A stretch of 58,762 bases of DNA from Planctomycetota bacterium (GCA_029550525.1 JAKPHF010000024.1:1-58762), one strand, 5' to 3'; shown: positions 33,761-43,376, numbered from the stretch's first letter. Notes: generated by a model from the sequence alone, not told the origin. Program-made: numbers and translations.

Positions 33761-34834
33761 ATGGGATCCCGAGCGCCGACCACCGCCGAGCAGATTGCGG
33801 CCAAGCTCAACCTGTCGAGGACCACCGTCTCGCTGGTGCTCAACGGGCGCGGTGAGGAGCATCGCATCTCGCCTCGGACCATTAGCCGTGTCGTCGCCGC
33901 CGCCAAGGAGGCCAATTACGTCCCGAACGTCGTGGCCCGGCAGTTGGCCGGCAAACGCAGCAACGCCGTCGGCGTGCTCATCGCCACCGCCGCCATCGCC
34001 GACACGCGCATGATCCAGATGATGGAGATCATGGCTTCCGAGCGCGGAATCCGGTTCATCATCGGTCACGCCGTCGGCCCCCAGAACCGCATCCGCGAGT
34101 ACCTGCAGGACTTCCGGTCCCGCGGCGTCGACGCCCTGGTCAGCGTGTTCCACAACCACCCCGACTATCGCGACGTCGTCCTGCCCGAGCTGGCCCGGTT
34201 CCGCAACGTGGTCTTCTACGAGAGACCCGACTTCAACGGCCGTGCACCGGTCGAACGGCCCTGTTACGTGGAACCCGACTTCCGCGCCGTGGGCCGGCTC
34301 GGGGTGCAGCATCTGCTCGACATCGGCCGCCGCCGGATCGGGTTGGTGTTCAACAACCTCGCCTTCTCGTATGCCGTTCAGCGATACGAGGCCTACTGCC
34401 AAACGCTCGCGGCCGCGAACATCCCGGTCGACGACGCCCTCGTCTGGGCCCTCGATCGCCAGCCCGGCCTGCATTGGACCGATTCGTTCACCAACGAACT
34501 GGCCGATGCCGCTGTTGAGACACTGGTCGTGCAGCACAAGGCCGATGCCATCGTGGCCGTCAACGATTCTTACGCCGCCCGCGTGGTCGCCGCTCTGCAC
34601 CGGCGGGGCTTTCGCGTCCCCGACGATGTGGCCATCGTCGGCTGCGACAACCTCGAGGTCGGCTCGCTCGTCGAGCCGCCACTCACCACGTTCGACATGG
34701 AGCTCGAGGCGCTGGCCCGGGCACAGGTGGACATGATTTTCAAACTGGTCGACCAGGGAGTCGTCCCGGAAGAGCAGCGAGCAGTGGTCATTCAGCCGCG
34801 TCTGATCGTTCGTGAATCGACGCAGGCGTGCTGA
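33761..34834 (+). CDS. LacI-family transcriptional regulator
   Basis: The 357-aa protein has the LacI helix-turn-helix at the N-terminus (TTAEQIAAKLNLSRTTVSLV), the hinge helix region NYVPNVVARQLAGKRSNAVG and a periplasmic-binding-protein-like sugar domain. The C-terminal part has DAIVAVNDSYAARVVAALHRRGFRVPDD-type family sequence (a shorter run shown here: VPDDVAIVGCDN). The effector sugar is unknown. It is preceded by a promoter and two palindromic operators, and a half-site of the same sequence lies before the GH84-type gene at 30897. It should control the glycan-use genes around it. Confidence 0.92.
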   Translation: MGSRAPTTAEQIAAKLNLSRTTVSLVLNGRGEEHRISPRTISRVVAAAKEANYVPNVVARQLAGKRSNAVGVLIATAAIADTRMIQMMEIMASERGIRFIIGHAVGPQNRIREYLQDFRSRGVDALVSVFHNHPDYRDVVLPELARFRNVVFYERPDFNGRAPVERPCYVEPDFRAVGRLGVQHLLDIGRRRIGLVFNNLAFSYAVQRYEAYCQTLAAANIPVDDALVWALDRQPGLHWTDSFTNELADAAVETLVVQHKADAIVAVNDSYAARVVAALHRRGFRVPDDVAIVGCDNLEVGSLVEPPLTTFDMELEALARAQVDMIFKLVDQGVVPEEQRAVVIQPRLIVRESTQAC

Positions 34835-35050
34835 AACGATTCGAAATGTTGGGTCGCGCATCGATCGAGAAGACCACACGAAGCTGGTCGAACCGGCACC
34901 CGAACCGCAACTGCCGGCACATGCAGTCATGTGACCTCAACGGGTGAGTGATGCGGCCTCGCCCGGGTGAGAAAGCCATTTCATGTTGGGACGTTCGGCG
35001 AGAGCCCGTTCGGGCGCCCGCGTTCCGGTACTCAAAGAGGAGGCACGCTC

Positions 35051-37606
35051 ATGAGGGCAGGGAAGAAGATCGTCGTGTGGACGATGCTGTTGATATTGCC
35101 CACACTGACCGCCGGAGCTCACGGCGAGCCGGTCCAGTCCAGGTCAAACCCAGTCCCCAATGGAGCCATCGTCATCGATGGGAACTTCGGGGATTGGGCG
35201 GGTATCGCCCCGTACGATCCCGATCCATCCACCGATGCGCCGGCCGGCGACCAGAACTGGGTTCAGGCCACGATCGCTCATGATGACACTTACATCTATG
35301 TCCGCCTGGACCGGGCCCCCGGCAGCATACCCTTCAACGGGGCCGCCTCCGGTTCGAGCACGGGCGGAGGGGGCTACTGGCTTCTCCTCGACACCGACAA
35401 GAATCCTGACACCGGCCTGAACCTGGCCGGCGTCCGGCCGTTCTCCATCGGGGCCGAGTTCAACGTGGGCGGCACCACCACCATCAACCGTTGGGGAGCC
35501 GGCGGCCAGGGTTGCTTCCTTGGGGCCTTCCCTCCCGCCATGACTTCGGCGCTTGAACCGAACGAGGTGGAGATGGTAATTCCCCGGTCCGAGTTGGGTC
35601 CCAACGTGGTCGAGTTCGATCTGCAGTTCGTGGGCGAAAACTCAGGCGATTACTACCCTGACGACCCGACGAAGAAGTTCCATTACTCCACCATCGCCGC
35701 CCTACCCGAGCCGCTGCCGGACGACATCGTCGCTTCGCGCTGCAACCCGGTGCCCAACGGTTCCATGGCCATGGATGGAGACACATCCGACTGGGTATCC
35801 GTCGTCGCGTTCCCCGAGGACACCGTCGGCGACGGCGGCGCCACGCAGGACTGGGTCCGCGTGTGGGTCGCCCATGATGACAACAACTTCTACTTCCGGC
35901 TCGAGCGGGCTGCGGGCAGTGCACCTGTGACCTCACCGGGCTACTGGGGCTGGATCGATACCGATCGCGACCGCACCACCGGTGTGAGCTCCATCGCCGG
36001 TCGGACGTTCAGCGTCGGCGGCGAATTCAACTTCGGCGGCACAGCTGCGATCAACGAATGGAACTCGGCCGGTGGATACGTGCGAACGTTCGCCTGGCAG
36101 GCATCCGGCACGCCGGGCCCCGCTTCCGTCGAGTATGCCATTCGCCGGTCCGAGATCGGCGATCCTCCCGACTTCAACCTCGTACTGGCCGGAGAAACCT
36201 CGGGCGACTACTACCCCGATGGCGGCGCCAGCACCGCGTACTTCCACTATTTCGTGCATGAGCCGGGACCGACCGGCAGCGATCCCGTGGTCGTGGCCAT
36301 CCGCAGCAACAAGGTCCCCAACGGCTCGATCGTGCTTGACGGCGACCTGTCCGATTGGGCCAACGTGGAGCCCTATCCCTTGGATCCCGTCGGCGACGGT
36401 GGCACCACGCAGGACTGGCGTCAGGCGTGGATCGCCCACGATGATGACAACTTTTACTTCCGGCTCGAGCGAGCCCCCACTGCCATCGGGTTCTCGACGC
36501 TGCCGCAGGGCCAGGGCTTCTGGACTATCCTCGACACCGACAGCAACATCGCCACCGGATTCACCGGGTTCGGGGCGAGAAACTTCTCCATCGGCGGCGA
36601 GTACAACTTCTCGGGCAGCCTGGTCTTGAACCGCTGGAGCACGACCGGCTGCTTTGCCGAAAACCTCTCCTTCATGACGTCAGCGGGAAGCGCCACCGAC
36701 ATCGAGTTCTCGATTCTGCGCTCCGATCTCGGCAATCCCACCGAATTCAATCTCGTGTTCATGGGTGAAAACTCGCTCGACCTGTACCCGGACGGGGCGG
36801 GCAGCGGAGACTACTTCCACTACACGTTCGGCACGCCCGTCGACCCGCTGCCGCCGGGCATGGTCCAGTCGCTGTCGAATCCGGCCACCATCACCATCGA
36901 CGGCGATCTGTCCGACTGGGCGACGGTGACTCCGTTCGTGGCTGACGCCGCCGGCGACGGCGGGACCGGCCAGGACTGGGTCCAGGCCTGGGTGGCCCAC
37001 GACAGCACCCGCCTCTACGTGCGGTTGCAGCGTACATCCAGCTCGGTCCCCTGGTCGAACCTGGGATACTGGGGGCTCATTGACACCGACCGCGATGCGA
37101 CCACGGGCCTGAAAGTCACCGCCGCGGTGGGTGCCGAGTTCAATACCGGCGGCAACGCCGTAATCAACTCCTGGAACAGCGCCGGCGGTCACACCGGAAC
37201 CATCGCGTTCGCCGCCGTCGCCGAGGCCCTCCCCACCACCGTCGAACTGTCCGTGTCCCGGGAGGCGATCGGCAATCCCTCGCGGTTCCGCGTCGTCTTC
37301 GTCGGCGAGAACTCGGGCGATTACTATCCCAACGGCGCAGGCAGCCACGAATCCTTCGTCTACGCGACCATCCCCTGCCCTGTGCCGTTCGCCGACGCCG
37401 ACGATGACGGCGACGTGGACCAGGATGACTTCGCCGCCTGGCAGCGGTGCTATAATAACGGCACCCAGCCCCTTACCGAGGAGTGCCGGTGCTTCGATCG
37501 CGATTTCGGTCAGGGTGACGGGGACGTGGATGCGGACGACCTGGCCGCCTTCCTGGAATGCGGGAGCGGACCCGGCATTCCGGCGGATCCCGGCTGCGAA
37601 ATGTGA
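35051..37606 (+). CDS. Secreted protein with four CBM9-like repeats and dockerin-like C-terminus
   Basis: The 851-aa protein has a signal peptide (about 1-26) and four repeats of about 190 aa at roughly 27-222, 225-410, 412-600 and 602-770. Each starts with (S/R)NxVxNGxIxxDGxxSDW, carries AHDDxxxYxRLxR and ends with a GDYYPDG-like motif, so each is one CBM9/DOMON-like carbohydrate-binding module. The C-terminus (775-851) has two Asp-rich EF-like loops (DADDDGDVDQDDFAAW and GDVDADDLAAF). No catalytic domain is seen, so it is a glycan-binding or cell-surface protein. ATG 35051 has GAGGAGG 7 nt upstream. Its modules resemble those of the protein at 30897, pointing to duplication. Confidence 0.85.
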   Translation: MRAGKKIVVWTMLLILPTLTAGAHGEPVQSRSNPVPNGAIVIDGNFGDWAGIAPYDPDPSTDAPAGDQNWVQATIAHDDTYIYVRLDRAPGSIPFNGAASGSSTGGGGYWLLLDTDKNPDTGLNLAGVRPFSIGAEFNVGGTTTINRWGAGGQGCFLGAFPPAMTSALEPNEVEMVIPRSELGPNVVEFDLQFVGENSGDYYPDDPTKKFHYSTIAALPEPLPDDIVASRCNPVPNGSMAMDGDTSDWVSVVAFPEDTVGDGGATQDWVRVWVAHDDNNFYFRLERAAGSAPVTSPGYWGWIDTDRDRTTGVSSIAGRTFSVGGEFNFGGTAAINEWNSAGGYVRTFAWQASGTPGPASVEYAIRRSEIGDPPDFNLVLAGETSGDYYPDGGASTAYFHYFVHEPGPTGSDPVVVAIRSNKVPNGSIVLDGDLSDWANVEPYPLDPVGDGGTTQDWRQAWIAHDDDNFYFRLERAPTAIGFSTLPQGQGFWTILDTDSNIATGFTGFGARNFSIGGEYNFSGSLVLNRWSTTGCFAENLSFMTSAGSATDIEFSILRSDLGNPTEFNLVFMGENSLDLYPDGAGSGDYFHYTFGTPVDPLPPGMVQSLSNPATITIDGDLSDWATVTPFVADAAGDGGTGQDWVQAWVAHDSTRLYVRLQRTSSSVPWSNLGYWGLIDTDRDATTGLKVTAAVGAEFNTGGNAVINSWNSAGGHTGTIAFAAVAEALPTTVELSVSREAIGNPSRFRVVFVGENSGDYYPNGAGSHESFVYATIPCPVPFADADDDGDVDQDDFAAWQRCYNNGTQPLTEECRCFDRDFGQGDGDVDADDLAAFLECGSGPGIPADPGCEM

Positions 37607-37701
37607 CCGCGCGTCAACGGGCCGGGGAGAGCTCACTCTCCCTGGCCCTGATGTTCGAATCCCCACGCGCCTGCATGTCTCTGACGGCAAGGAGATTTAC
37701 C

Positions 37702-38415
37702 GTGAAACGCCAATACTCCGGTTTCACTCTCATTGAGGTTTTGGTGGTTGTCGCCATTATCGCCCTGCTGATCTCGATTCTCCTACCGTCGCTCCGAGCG
37801 GCACGAGAAGCCAGCAAATCCTCGGCTTGCTTGAGCCAGCAACATCAGATCGGTGTCAGCGTAAGCGTCTATGCTCACGACAACAAGGGCCTTCTCCCAC
37901 GTCAGTATGCCTCCTGGATCGAGTGGCTGCCCGCTCCCACGCACAAAAGCTTCAGCAAGACCCTGGGCAATGCCACCTCCGTGTTTTACTGTCCCAACGA
38001 TGAACTCGCACCGCAGGGAGCCGAACTCTGGAGAAACCCCACCGCCGAGTTCGCCAACCACGTCACCGACAGCGGCAAGACCGAGACGCTCTACATGCAC
38101 GAGATCGGCTATTACTACCTCGGCAATCCCACCTATCCGGGCTCCGGCGATCCGGACAAGCTGTGGGTGGACGTGAACCGCAACGGCAAGACGCGCGACG
38201 AGTACGTCATCCGGATCGACGAGAAGACCGGTTTGGAAGTGGTCATCCTCAGTTGTCGCGTCCCGCAAGGCCCCAGGGAGGAGTGGCTGCTCAAGCATCC
38301 CAAGGACGACAAGCGCGGCTACTCCAACGTGCTGTTCGGAGACGCCCACGCCGAGCGCCGTCCCTACCACAAAGTCAAAGTTCGGTGGAACAGCCATCGG
38401 CCAGTGGGCTGGTGA
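37702..38415 (+). CDS. Type II secretion/type IV pilus-like pseudopilin
   Basis: The 237-aa protein has a class III signal peptide: a short basic leader, then GFTLIEVLVVVAIIALLIS, with cleavage before Phe and Glu at +5. The rest is a globular pseudopilin domain; the end NVLFGDAHAERRPY matches the VLFGDGH-like motif of planctomycetal prepilin-like (DUF1559-type) proteins. GTG 37702 is chosen because AAGGAG lies 7 nt upstream, giving leader MKRQYSG; an ATG at 37675 would add nine residues. The gene follows the CBM9 protein by 95 bp and probably shares its regulation. Confidence 0.85.
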   Translation: MKRQYSGFTLIEVLVVVAIIALLISILLPSLRAAREASKSSACLSQQHQIGVSVSVYAHDNKGLLPRQYASWIEWLPAPTHKSFSKTLGNATSVFYCPNDELAPQGAELWRNPTAEFANHVTDSGKTETLYMHEIGYYYLGNPTYPGSGDPDKLWVDVNRNGKTRDEYVIRIDEKTGLEVVILSCRVPQGPREEWLLKHPKDDKRGYSNVLFGDAHAERRPYHKVKVRWNSHRPVGW

Positions 38416-38583
38416 TCAGTACGGCAAACCAGCTTGTCTGCAAAGGAAGACTGACCGGGGGGGGAAATGCTCGGATCGCTCGGGACGAGGCATCGGAAGA
38501 CACTGATACCTTCGATCGATCTGCTTGTCACGATATAAGACCGGCTTGCGCCGCAGCTTTGGGTTTCAGCCAGGGAGGACGGT

Positions 38584-40473
38584 TTGCGCATCAGCCCCGA
38601 CATAATCGGTCAAACGACGGTCGGTCAGACGACCGTCGGTCAAGTGACCGGCGGCATCGGCAAAGTTGACGTGGTGGTGATCGTCGGCTTCTGTGCCCTT
38701 TCACTCCTCGCCGGTCTCCTGTTGTCTCGGCGATCCGCCCGCCACGGTGCCGAGGGATTCTTCACGGGCAACCGCAGCCTGCCCTGGTGGGCCATCGGCG
38801 TGTCGAACACGGCCACCTATCAATCCGGCAACGGCGCGTTCGTCATGCTCGTCCTCAGCTTCGGCCTGGCCGGCAACTGGCTGTGGTGGGCCAGCTGGAT
38901 CATCTGGATGCCGCTGGTGGCCCTCATCTGGGCGCCCATGTGGCGGCGGATGCAGATCGTCACCACCGCCGAGCTGATCAGCTTGCGCTACGGCGGCGAG
39001 CCCGCCCGCATCGCCCGCAAGATCTACGCCGCCGTGTGTTGCTGCGGATTCTCCGTCCTGCTGGTGGGGTACATCACCGGCTTTTTCGCCAAGACCGTCG
39101 CCCCGCTGCTACCCATCAGCGAGACGCAGACGCTGCTCATCTTCGGCGGGATCACCGTCCTTTACACACTGTTCGGGGGGCTGCTCGGCGTCGTGGTCAC
39201 CGACGTGCTGCAATTCATCATTCTGCTGGTAGGCAGCACCATTTTTCTCTGGCTGGCCATGGATCAGCACGGCGGCTGGTCGGCGATTCTCGAGCGCGTC
39301 GCGAGTGTGCGATCTGACGCACTTGCCCAGACTCCGCCCACGCCTTCGATTGAAACGCTCACGCTGCTGATCCTCATCGTGCAAGGCTTTTTCTTCGCCG
39401 GGTCGCCCACCGCGGGTGAAGGCATGACCGCCCAACGATTCATGGCCGCCAAGAGCGAGCGGCACGCCATCGGCGGCCAATTATTCAACGCCTTTCTCGC
39501 CCTCACCGTGCGAACGCTGCCGCTGATCGGCCTGGGGCTGGTCGCGATGTCGCTATTTTGGACGAGCGAGCTGGCCGAGAGCGTCGGTCCCGCCCCGGCG
39601 GGCATGACCACACTCAGCGATCCGGCGTACGCCTGGGCGGAACTGGTCAAGCGCTGCACGCTGCCCGCCGGTCTGGTCGGCCTGCTCATCGCTACCGAAG
39701 TGGCCGCCTACATGTCCACGCTCAGCGCCCTCATCAATTGGGGCACCAGCTTCGTCGTCAACGATCTGTACGAGGCATCGAAACGCGGCAAGTCCAAGCG
39801 CAGCGAGATCTGGATCAGCCGCATCGCCACGCTCCTGTTGTTCGTGGCCGCCGCCGCCATCGCCATCCTCTTCGTTGAAGGCATGATCGGATGGTTCCTG
39901 TTCATCAACTCGGCCATGGTCATCTTCCTGCTGCCACTGGCGTGGTTCCGCTTCTTCTGGTGGCGTTTCAACGTATGGGGTGAGCTGGCGGCCATCGTGC
40001 TCGGCCTGCCCCTGTCCATCGTCGTGTGGTTCGTGCTCGGTTTCAAAGATCGGCCGGCGTGGCAGGGCTTGGGTCTCCTACTGGTCATGAGCTTCGTCGT
40101 GCTCACGGTTGTTACGCTGCTCACGCCGCCCGAGAGAAAGGAAGTATTGCGCGGGTTCTATCAGCGGTGTCGGCCCGCGGGCTTGTGGGGCCCCGTGCGC
40201 GACACGACATCGGATGTTGCCCACGGTGAGCCTTCCACCGCCAAACTGGTGATCGATTCGTCACTTGGCATTCTGTCCTGCCTGGGCCTGGTGCTGGCCA
40301 CCAACGCCTTGTTCGTGAAAGATTGGACCGTGCTCATTGCCGGCCTGGCTGGCTGCGTCGGTTTCGGCGCCTGGCTTTTGACCCGCGTGTTCGACCGGCC
40401 GGCAGTTGCAGAGCGGGCAGCCTGTCCGCCTCAGACAGATGGGACGCCCGTCACGCAGAAATGCGAGATTTGA
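38584..40473 (+). CDS. Sodium:solute symporter (SSS family)
   Basis: The 629-aa membrane protein has about 13-14 TM helices with SSS-family motifs: FFTGNRSLPWWAIGVSNTAT near the N-terminus and, after TM1, LISLRYGG. It should import a sugar, amino sugar or other product of the nearby glycosidases with sodium. The TTG start has GGAGG 6 nt upstream. The first 24 residues contain a small tandem repeat (GQTTVGQTTVGQ), encoded by a near-identical DNA repeat GGTCAAACGACGGTC. Helices around residues 450-500 and the polar C-terminal tail are typical of larger planctomycetal SSS members. Confidence 0.88.
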   Translation: MRISPDIIGQTTVGQTTVGQVTGGIGKVDVVVIVGFCALSLLAGLLLSRRSARHGAEGFFTGNRSLPWWAIGVSNTATYQSGNGAFVMLVLSFGLAGNWLWWASWIIWMPLVALIWAPMWRRMQIVTTAELISLRYGGEPARIARKIYAAVCCCGFSVLLVGYITGFFAKTVAPLLPISETQTLLIFGGITVLYTLFGGLLGVVVTDVLQFIILLVGSTIFLWLAMDQHGGWSAILERVASVRSDALAQTPPTPSIETLTLLILIVQGFFFAGSPTAGEGMTAQRFMAAKSERHAIGGQLFNAFLALTVRTLPLIGLGLVAMSLFWTSELAESVGPAPAGMTTLSDPAYAWAELVKRCTLPAGLVGLLIATEVAAYMSTLSALINWGTSFVVNDLYEASKRGKSKRSEIWISRIATLLLFVAAAAIAILFVEGMIGWFLFINSAMVIFLLPLAWFRFFWWRFNVWGELAAIVLGLPLSIVVWFVLGFKDRPAWQGLGLLLVMSFVVLTVVTLLTPPERKEVLRGFYQRCRPAGLWGPVRDTTSDVAHGEPSTAKLVIDSSLGILSCLGLVLATNALFVKDWTVLIAGLAGCVGFGAWLLTRVFDRPAVAERAACPPQTDGTPVTQKCEI

Positions 40474-40493
40474 CCCCACGACTGGAGGAGATC

Positions 40494-42239
40494 ATGCACG
40501 TGACTCGAATCCTTGCCATTGCGATGTGTGCTTGCTGCCTGGCGACCGCCGTTCAGGCACAGGTGATCGTGACCGGTGCCGACTTCGCCGGCGGGGCCAA
40601 AGATCGCTTCGGTTCGAGTTTCTTCGAGGAACAGGTCAACATGGTCTACGCGCAAGCCACAGGCGAGGCTGCTCGCATGCGGGCAGTGCTCCCGCTCGAC
40701 CGAATCCCCGACGGCCCGCTGTTCCTGCACGTCAAGGGACGAGATGATGACGCCCCGGACGCTTGTCGCATCTCCATCGCCGTGAACGGCAAGACGCTGT
40801 TCGACGGGCCCAGTCCGTTCCCGGCCAACGCATGGAAGGTTGAAAAGTTCGCCATCCCCGCCGACACGCTGAAGACGGGCGACAACGAAGTCGTCATCAC
40901 CAACCTCCAGGAGCAGGGCAATCTCGGCATGCCCCCCTGGTTCATGGTCGCATCCTGCGGCATCGGCGGCGAGAAACTCGTGATTCGCCGCGACATCACC
41001 CGCGATTTCATGGTGAAGCTTCCCGATGAGATCCGTCCGCTGCCCGAACCACTCCCAGCCGGTGCCCAACCCGGCTTCCGCATCCGCGGCACGAAGGGCT
41101 GGAATTGGACGCCCGAGCAGTACCTGGCCGAGATCCCCGTCCTCGCACGGTACAAGATGAACTTCCTCATGAACTGCTACCTGTCCATGTTTGTGCAAAA
41201 GCCGCGACTCGAGAACCGCTGGTGGGAACCGCTGCCCGACGAGACCAAAGCCGCGTACACCCGCGTGGTTCGCAGCTGCCAGGACCACGGCATCGACTTC
41301 TGCTTTGCGATTCACCCGCAGTTGTTCTCGCCCAAGCCCATGGACCCGACGAGCGACGAGGACTTCGAGAAGCTCTGGCCGAACTTCGCCTGGGCCCAGA
41401 GCATCGGTGTGAAGTGGTTCAGTCTGCCCATCGATGACGTACACATCATGCAGGGCGTACGGATCTCCGGCGTCGAGCATGCTCGTCTGGTCAACAAGCT
41501 CTTGAGCCGCTTGCGCGAGCGCGATGCGGAAGCCCAGCTGGTCTTCTGCCCCACCTGGTACTGGGGCGACGGCTCGGGCGAGAAGGAACGCACGTATCTG
41601 CAGGAGTTGGCCCGCGAACTGCACCCGGACGTCTATCTGTTCTGGACCGGCGACGGCGTGACCGGCAAGATCACCCTCCAGGCGGCCAAGACTTACCGCG
41701 GCTTCGCCCAGCACCGCATCATTCTGTGGGACAACTATCCGGTGAACGACGCCCATCCCACCATGCATCTCGGCCCGGTCGTCGGCCGCGATCCCGAACT
41801 GTGCACCGTCATCGACGGCTATATGAGCAATCCGCACTGCGCTCAGAACGAGATCAACCGCATCCCGCTGCTTACCTGTGCCGACTACGCGTGGAACCCG
41901 GCCGCCTATGACCCGGCCCGATCTATCGCCCAGGCCATTCTGCACCTGGAGGAGACGGCTGAGGCCCGTGCCGTCCTGCGCGACCTGGTCGAGGCTTATC
42001 CCGGCATGCTCATCTACGGCAACGGTGGTACGGGTTTCAACTCGGTGCGCGATCAATACAGCCGCATCGCCGCCCAGCCCCACGCCCGCTTCGCCGCCGC
42101 AGCCTATCTGCGTCATCTGGAAGCGCTCTCACAGCGCATGCGCAGCGTCTTCCCCGATCGGTACGTCGCCGCCCGCAAAACGCTCGACGACGATATCGCC
42201 TGGGCGACCAAGGCGTTCACGGGCAAATATGGGAATTAG
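40494..42239 (+). CDS. Secreted GH84-type beta-N-acetylglucosaminidase/hyaluronidase-like protein
   Basis: The 581-aa protein has a signal peptide (about 1-22) and an N-terminal beta domain (about 23-170) with CxxC-free sugar-binding character. A C-terminal domain (about 190-580) is closely related to the C-domain of the 30897 gene. Shared motifs are IRGTKGWNWTPEQYLAE, PTWYWGDGSG, YLFWTGDG and LWDNYPVND; D314-D315 in PIDDVHI are the candidate catalytic pair. It lacks the two CBM9 repeats and the EF-like linker. GGAGGAG is upstream of the ATG. It follows the SSS gene by 20 bp, so uptake and cleavage are likely coupled. The substrate is probably a GlcNAc-containing polymer. Confidence 0.85.
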   Translation: MHVTRILAIAMCACCLATAVQAQVIVTGADFAGGAKDRFGSSFFEEQVNMVYAQATGEAARMRAVLPLDRIPDGPLFLHVKGRDDDAPDACRISIAVNGKTLFDGPSPFPANAWKVEKFAIPADTLKTGDNEVVITNLQEQGNLGMPPWFMVASCGIGGEKLVIRRDITRDFMVKLPDEIRPLPEPLPAGAQPGFRIRGTKGWNWTPEQYLAEIPVLARYKMNFLMNCYLSMFVQKPRLENRWWEPLPDETKAAYTRVVRSCQDHGIDFCFAIHPQLFSPKPMDPTSDEDFEKLWPNFAWAQSIGVKWFSLPIDDVHIMQGVRISGVEHARLVNKLLSRLRERDAEAQLVFCPTWYWGDGSGEKERTYLQELARELHPDVYLFWTGDGVTGKITLQAAKTYRGFAQHRIILWDNYPVNDAHPTMHLGPVVGRDPELCTVIDGYMSNPHCAQNEINRIPLLTCADYAWNPAAYDPARSIAQAILHLEETAEARAVLRDLVEAYPGMLIYGNGGTGFNSVRDQYSRIAAQPHARFAAAAYLRHLEALSQRMRSVFPDRYVAARKTLDDDIAWATKAFTGKYGN

Positions 42240-42740
42240 TCCGTGGCCCGTGGTCAGTTGTCAGTAGTGGGGAGGACATCGCGGTCCCCAGTCGCCGCCG
42301 GGGAACGGGCATCTCGCCCGCCTCGAACTTGGAGTGCCTGCCATAGTTCACGATCTCGCGTGTGAGCGATGCATTGTGGTGCAGGCATCTCTGCCTGCAT
42401 CTGCACGCTGGAAGCGTGCACCACAAAAACGCGACCACGAGGCGTGGACCTCGGGGCCGAGGGCCCGAACCAACCCATCTGCTCCTTACGTCGCCGGCTG
42501 TTGACCAATGCCTCGTCCGGGGAGAACAAACGGCCGGTTGCGGCAGCGATGCTGTCGCCCTTTCCGATCGGCGGTTCCCCACGCATCCGGGCCAGTTCTT
42601 GCCTCGCCTGAGGCGGGCGAGACGCCCGTCCCCCCCGGTGCACGCATGGGGACAAGCCGACCGTGCCCGCTTTGTTCGACATTCGTCCCTCGGACTTCAT
42701 TCGTCATTCGGGCTTCACCATTCGTCATTTTCACCCGCGC
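42239..42740. repeat. Cluster of intergenic repeats between GH84 gene and hypothetical gene
   Basis: This 500-bp gap is composed of repeats. ACGGGCATCTCGCCCGCCTC (42305-42324) and its near-perfect inverse at 42610-42629 (19 of 20) flank it. Inside, TGTGGTGCA (42375-42383) and TGCACCACA (42417-42425) bracket GCACGC/GCGTGC. Nearer the 3' end ATTCGTCATTCG-type units repeat at about 42683-42730. Open frames across it read through the repeats and are not genes. Confidence 0.65.
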
Positions 42741-42756
42741 GGGCGCCGAGTATAAT
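42728..42756 (+). promoter_or_regulatory. Promoter candidate for 42813 gene
   Basis: TTTTCA (42728-42733), 17-nt spacer and a perfect TATAAT (42751-42756). The start point would be about 50 nt before the ATG at 42813. Confidence 0.5.
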
Positions 42757-42812
42757 ACGCTCGCCGCGGAAGGCTCACCTAGGGTGCCGACCCGAAGAGG
42801 AGTCCGGAGAAC

Positions 42813-43304
42813 ATGTGCAGACGTTCATGGCTGGTGCGCGTGGTGCAGGTACTGACCGGGGCCGTCGTGACGGCCGGCGTGCTGGGCGGCTTCTGCGACG
42901 GGACCATGATCAGCTTCCCGCTCGACGGGGCGACCATCAGGTATAACACGCTGACCGTCGAGCTGGTGAACACGACCGCATACCCGGTGGCGCCGCGGCT
43001 GTACGTGGCCGAGGACAACGACACCTGGGACGTCGATGACGACGAGAACTGGGTGTTCGTCCAGCCCATCCCGCCCGGGCAGACAGTGGGCTTCCATTTC
43101 GCCTGCGGCGAAAGCGGGGCCATCCAGACGGACCACGCCGTTCAACTCCTGCCCTGGGGCAAGGAGCGAGAAAGCGACAACGACCCCACCGTGCGGCTGG
43201 GTGACGACTACAAATGCGGCGACACGGTCAGCTTCATCTTCGTCGACGAGCCCGGCGAAGACTTCGAGACCCGCGTCGCCGTCAACGGCAAGATCGTGGA
43301 TTGA
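42813..43304 (+). CDS. Secreted hypothetical protein
   Basis: The 163-aa protein has a signal peptide (charged start, then VVQVLTGAVVTAGVLGGF, about 1-27) and a beta-rich acidic mature part with the motifs DNDTWDVDDDENWVFVQPIP and CGDTVSFIFVD. The mature region has three cysteines. I do not recognise a family. The ATG has GGAG 5 nt upstream, and a TATAAT lies 60 bp before. It is followed by a repeat and the NCS2-type permease, but no shared function is evident. Confidence 0.7.
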   Translation: MCRRSWLVRVVQVLTGAVVTAGVLGGFCDGTMISFPLDGATIRYNTLTVELVNTTAYPVAPRLYVAEDNDTWDVDDDENWVFVQPIPPGQTVGFHFACGESGAIQTDHAVQLLPWGKERESDNDPTVRLGDDYKCGDTVSFIFVDEPGEDFETRVAVNGKIVD

Positions 43305-43311
43305 CGAATAG

Positions 43312-43376
43312 CTCTGAGCTATGAGCTGTGGGCTGTGAGCCAGGCCCCAGCCCCCAGGCCCCGGATGAAGCGGAAA
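43312..43376. repeat. Word-like repeats before the permease gene
   Basis: CTCTGAGCTATGAGCTGTGG followed by GCTGTGAGCC, then GGCCCCAGCCCCCAGGCCCC. This joins both main repeat families of the window (see 1936-1966 and 29603-29630) in one place. Confidence 0.6.

Noticed and set aside
42362..42946. Open frames through the intergenic repeat cluster
   Set aside because: The peptides only reflect repeat wording; both strands stay open because of the repeats, not because of coding.
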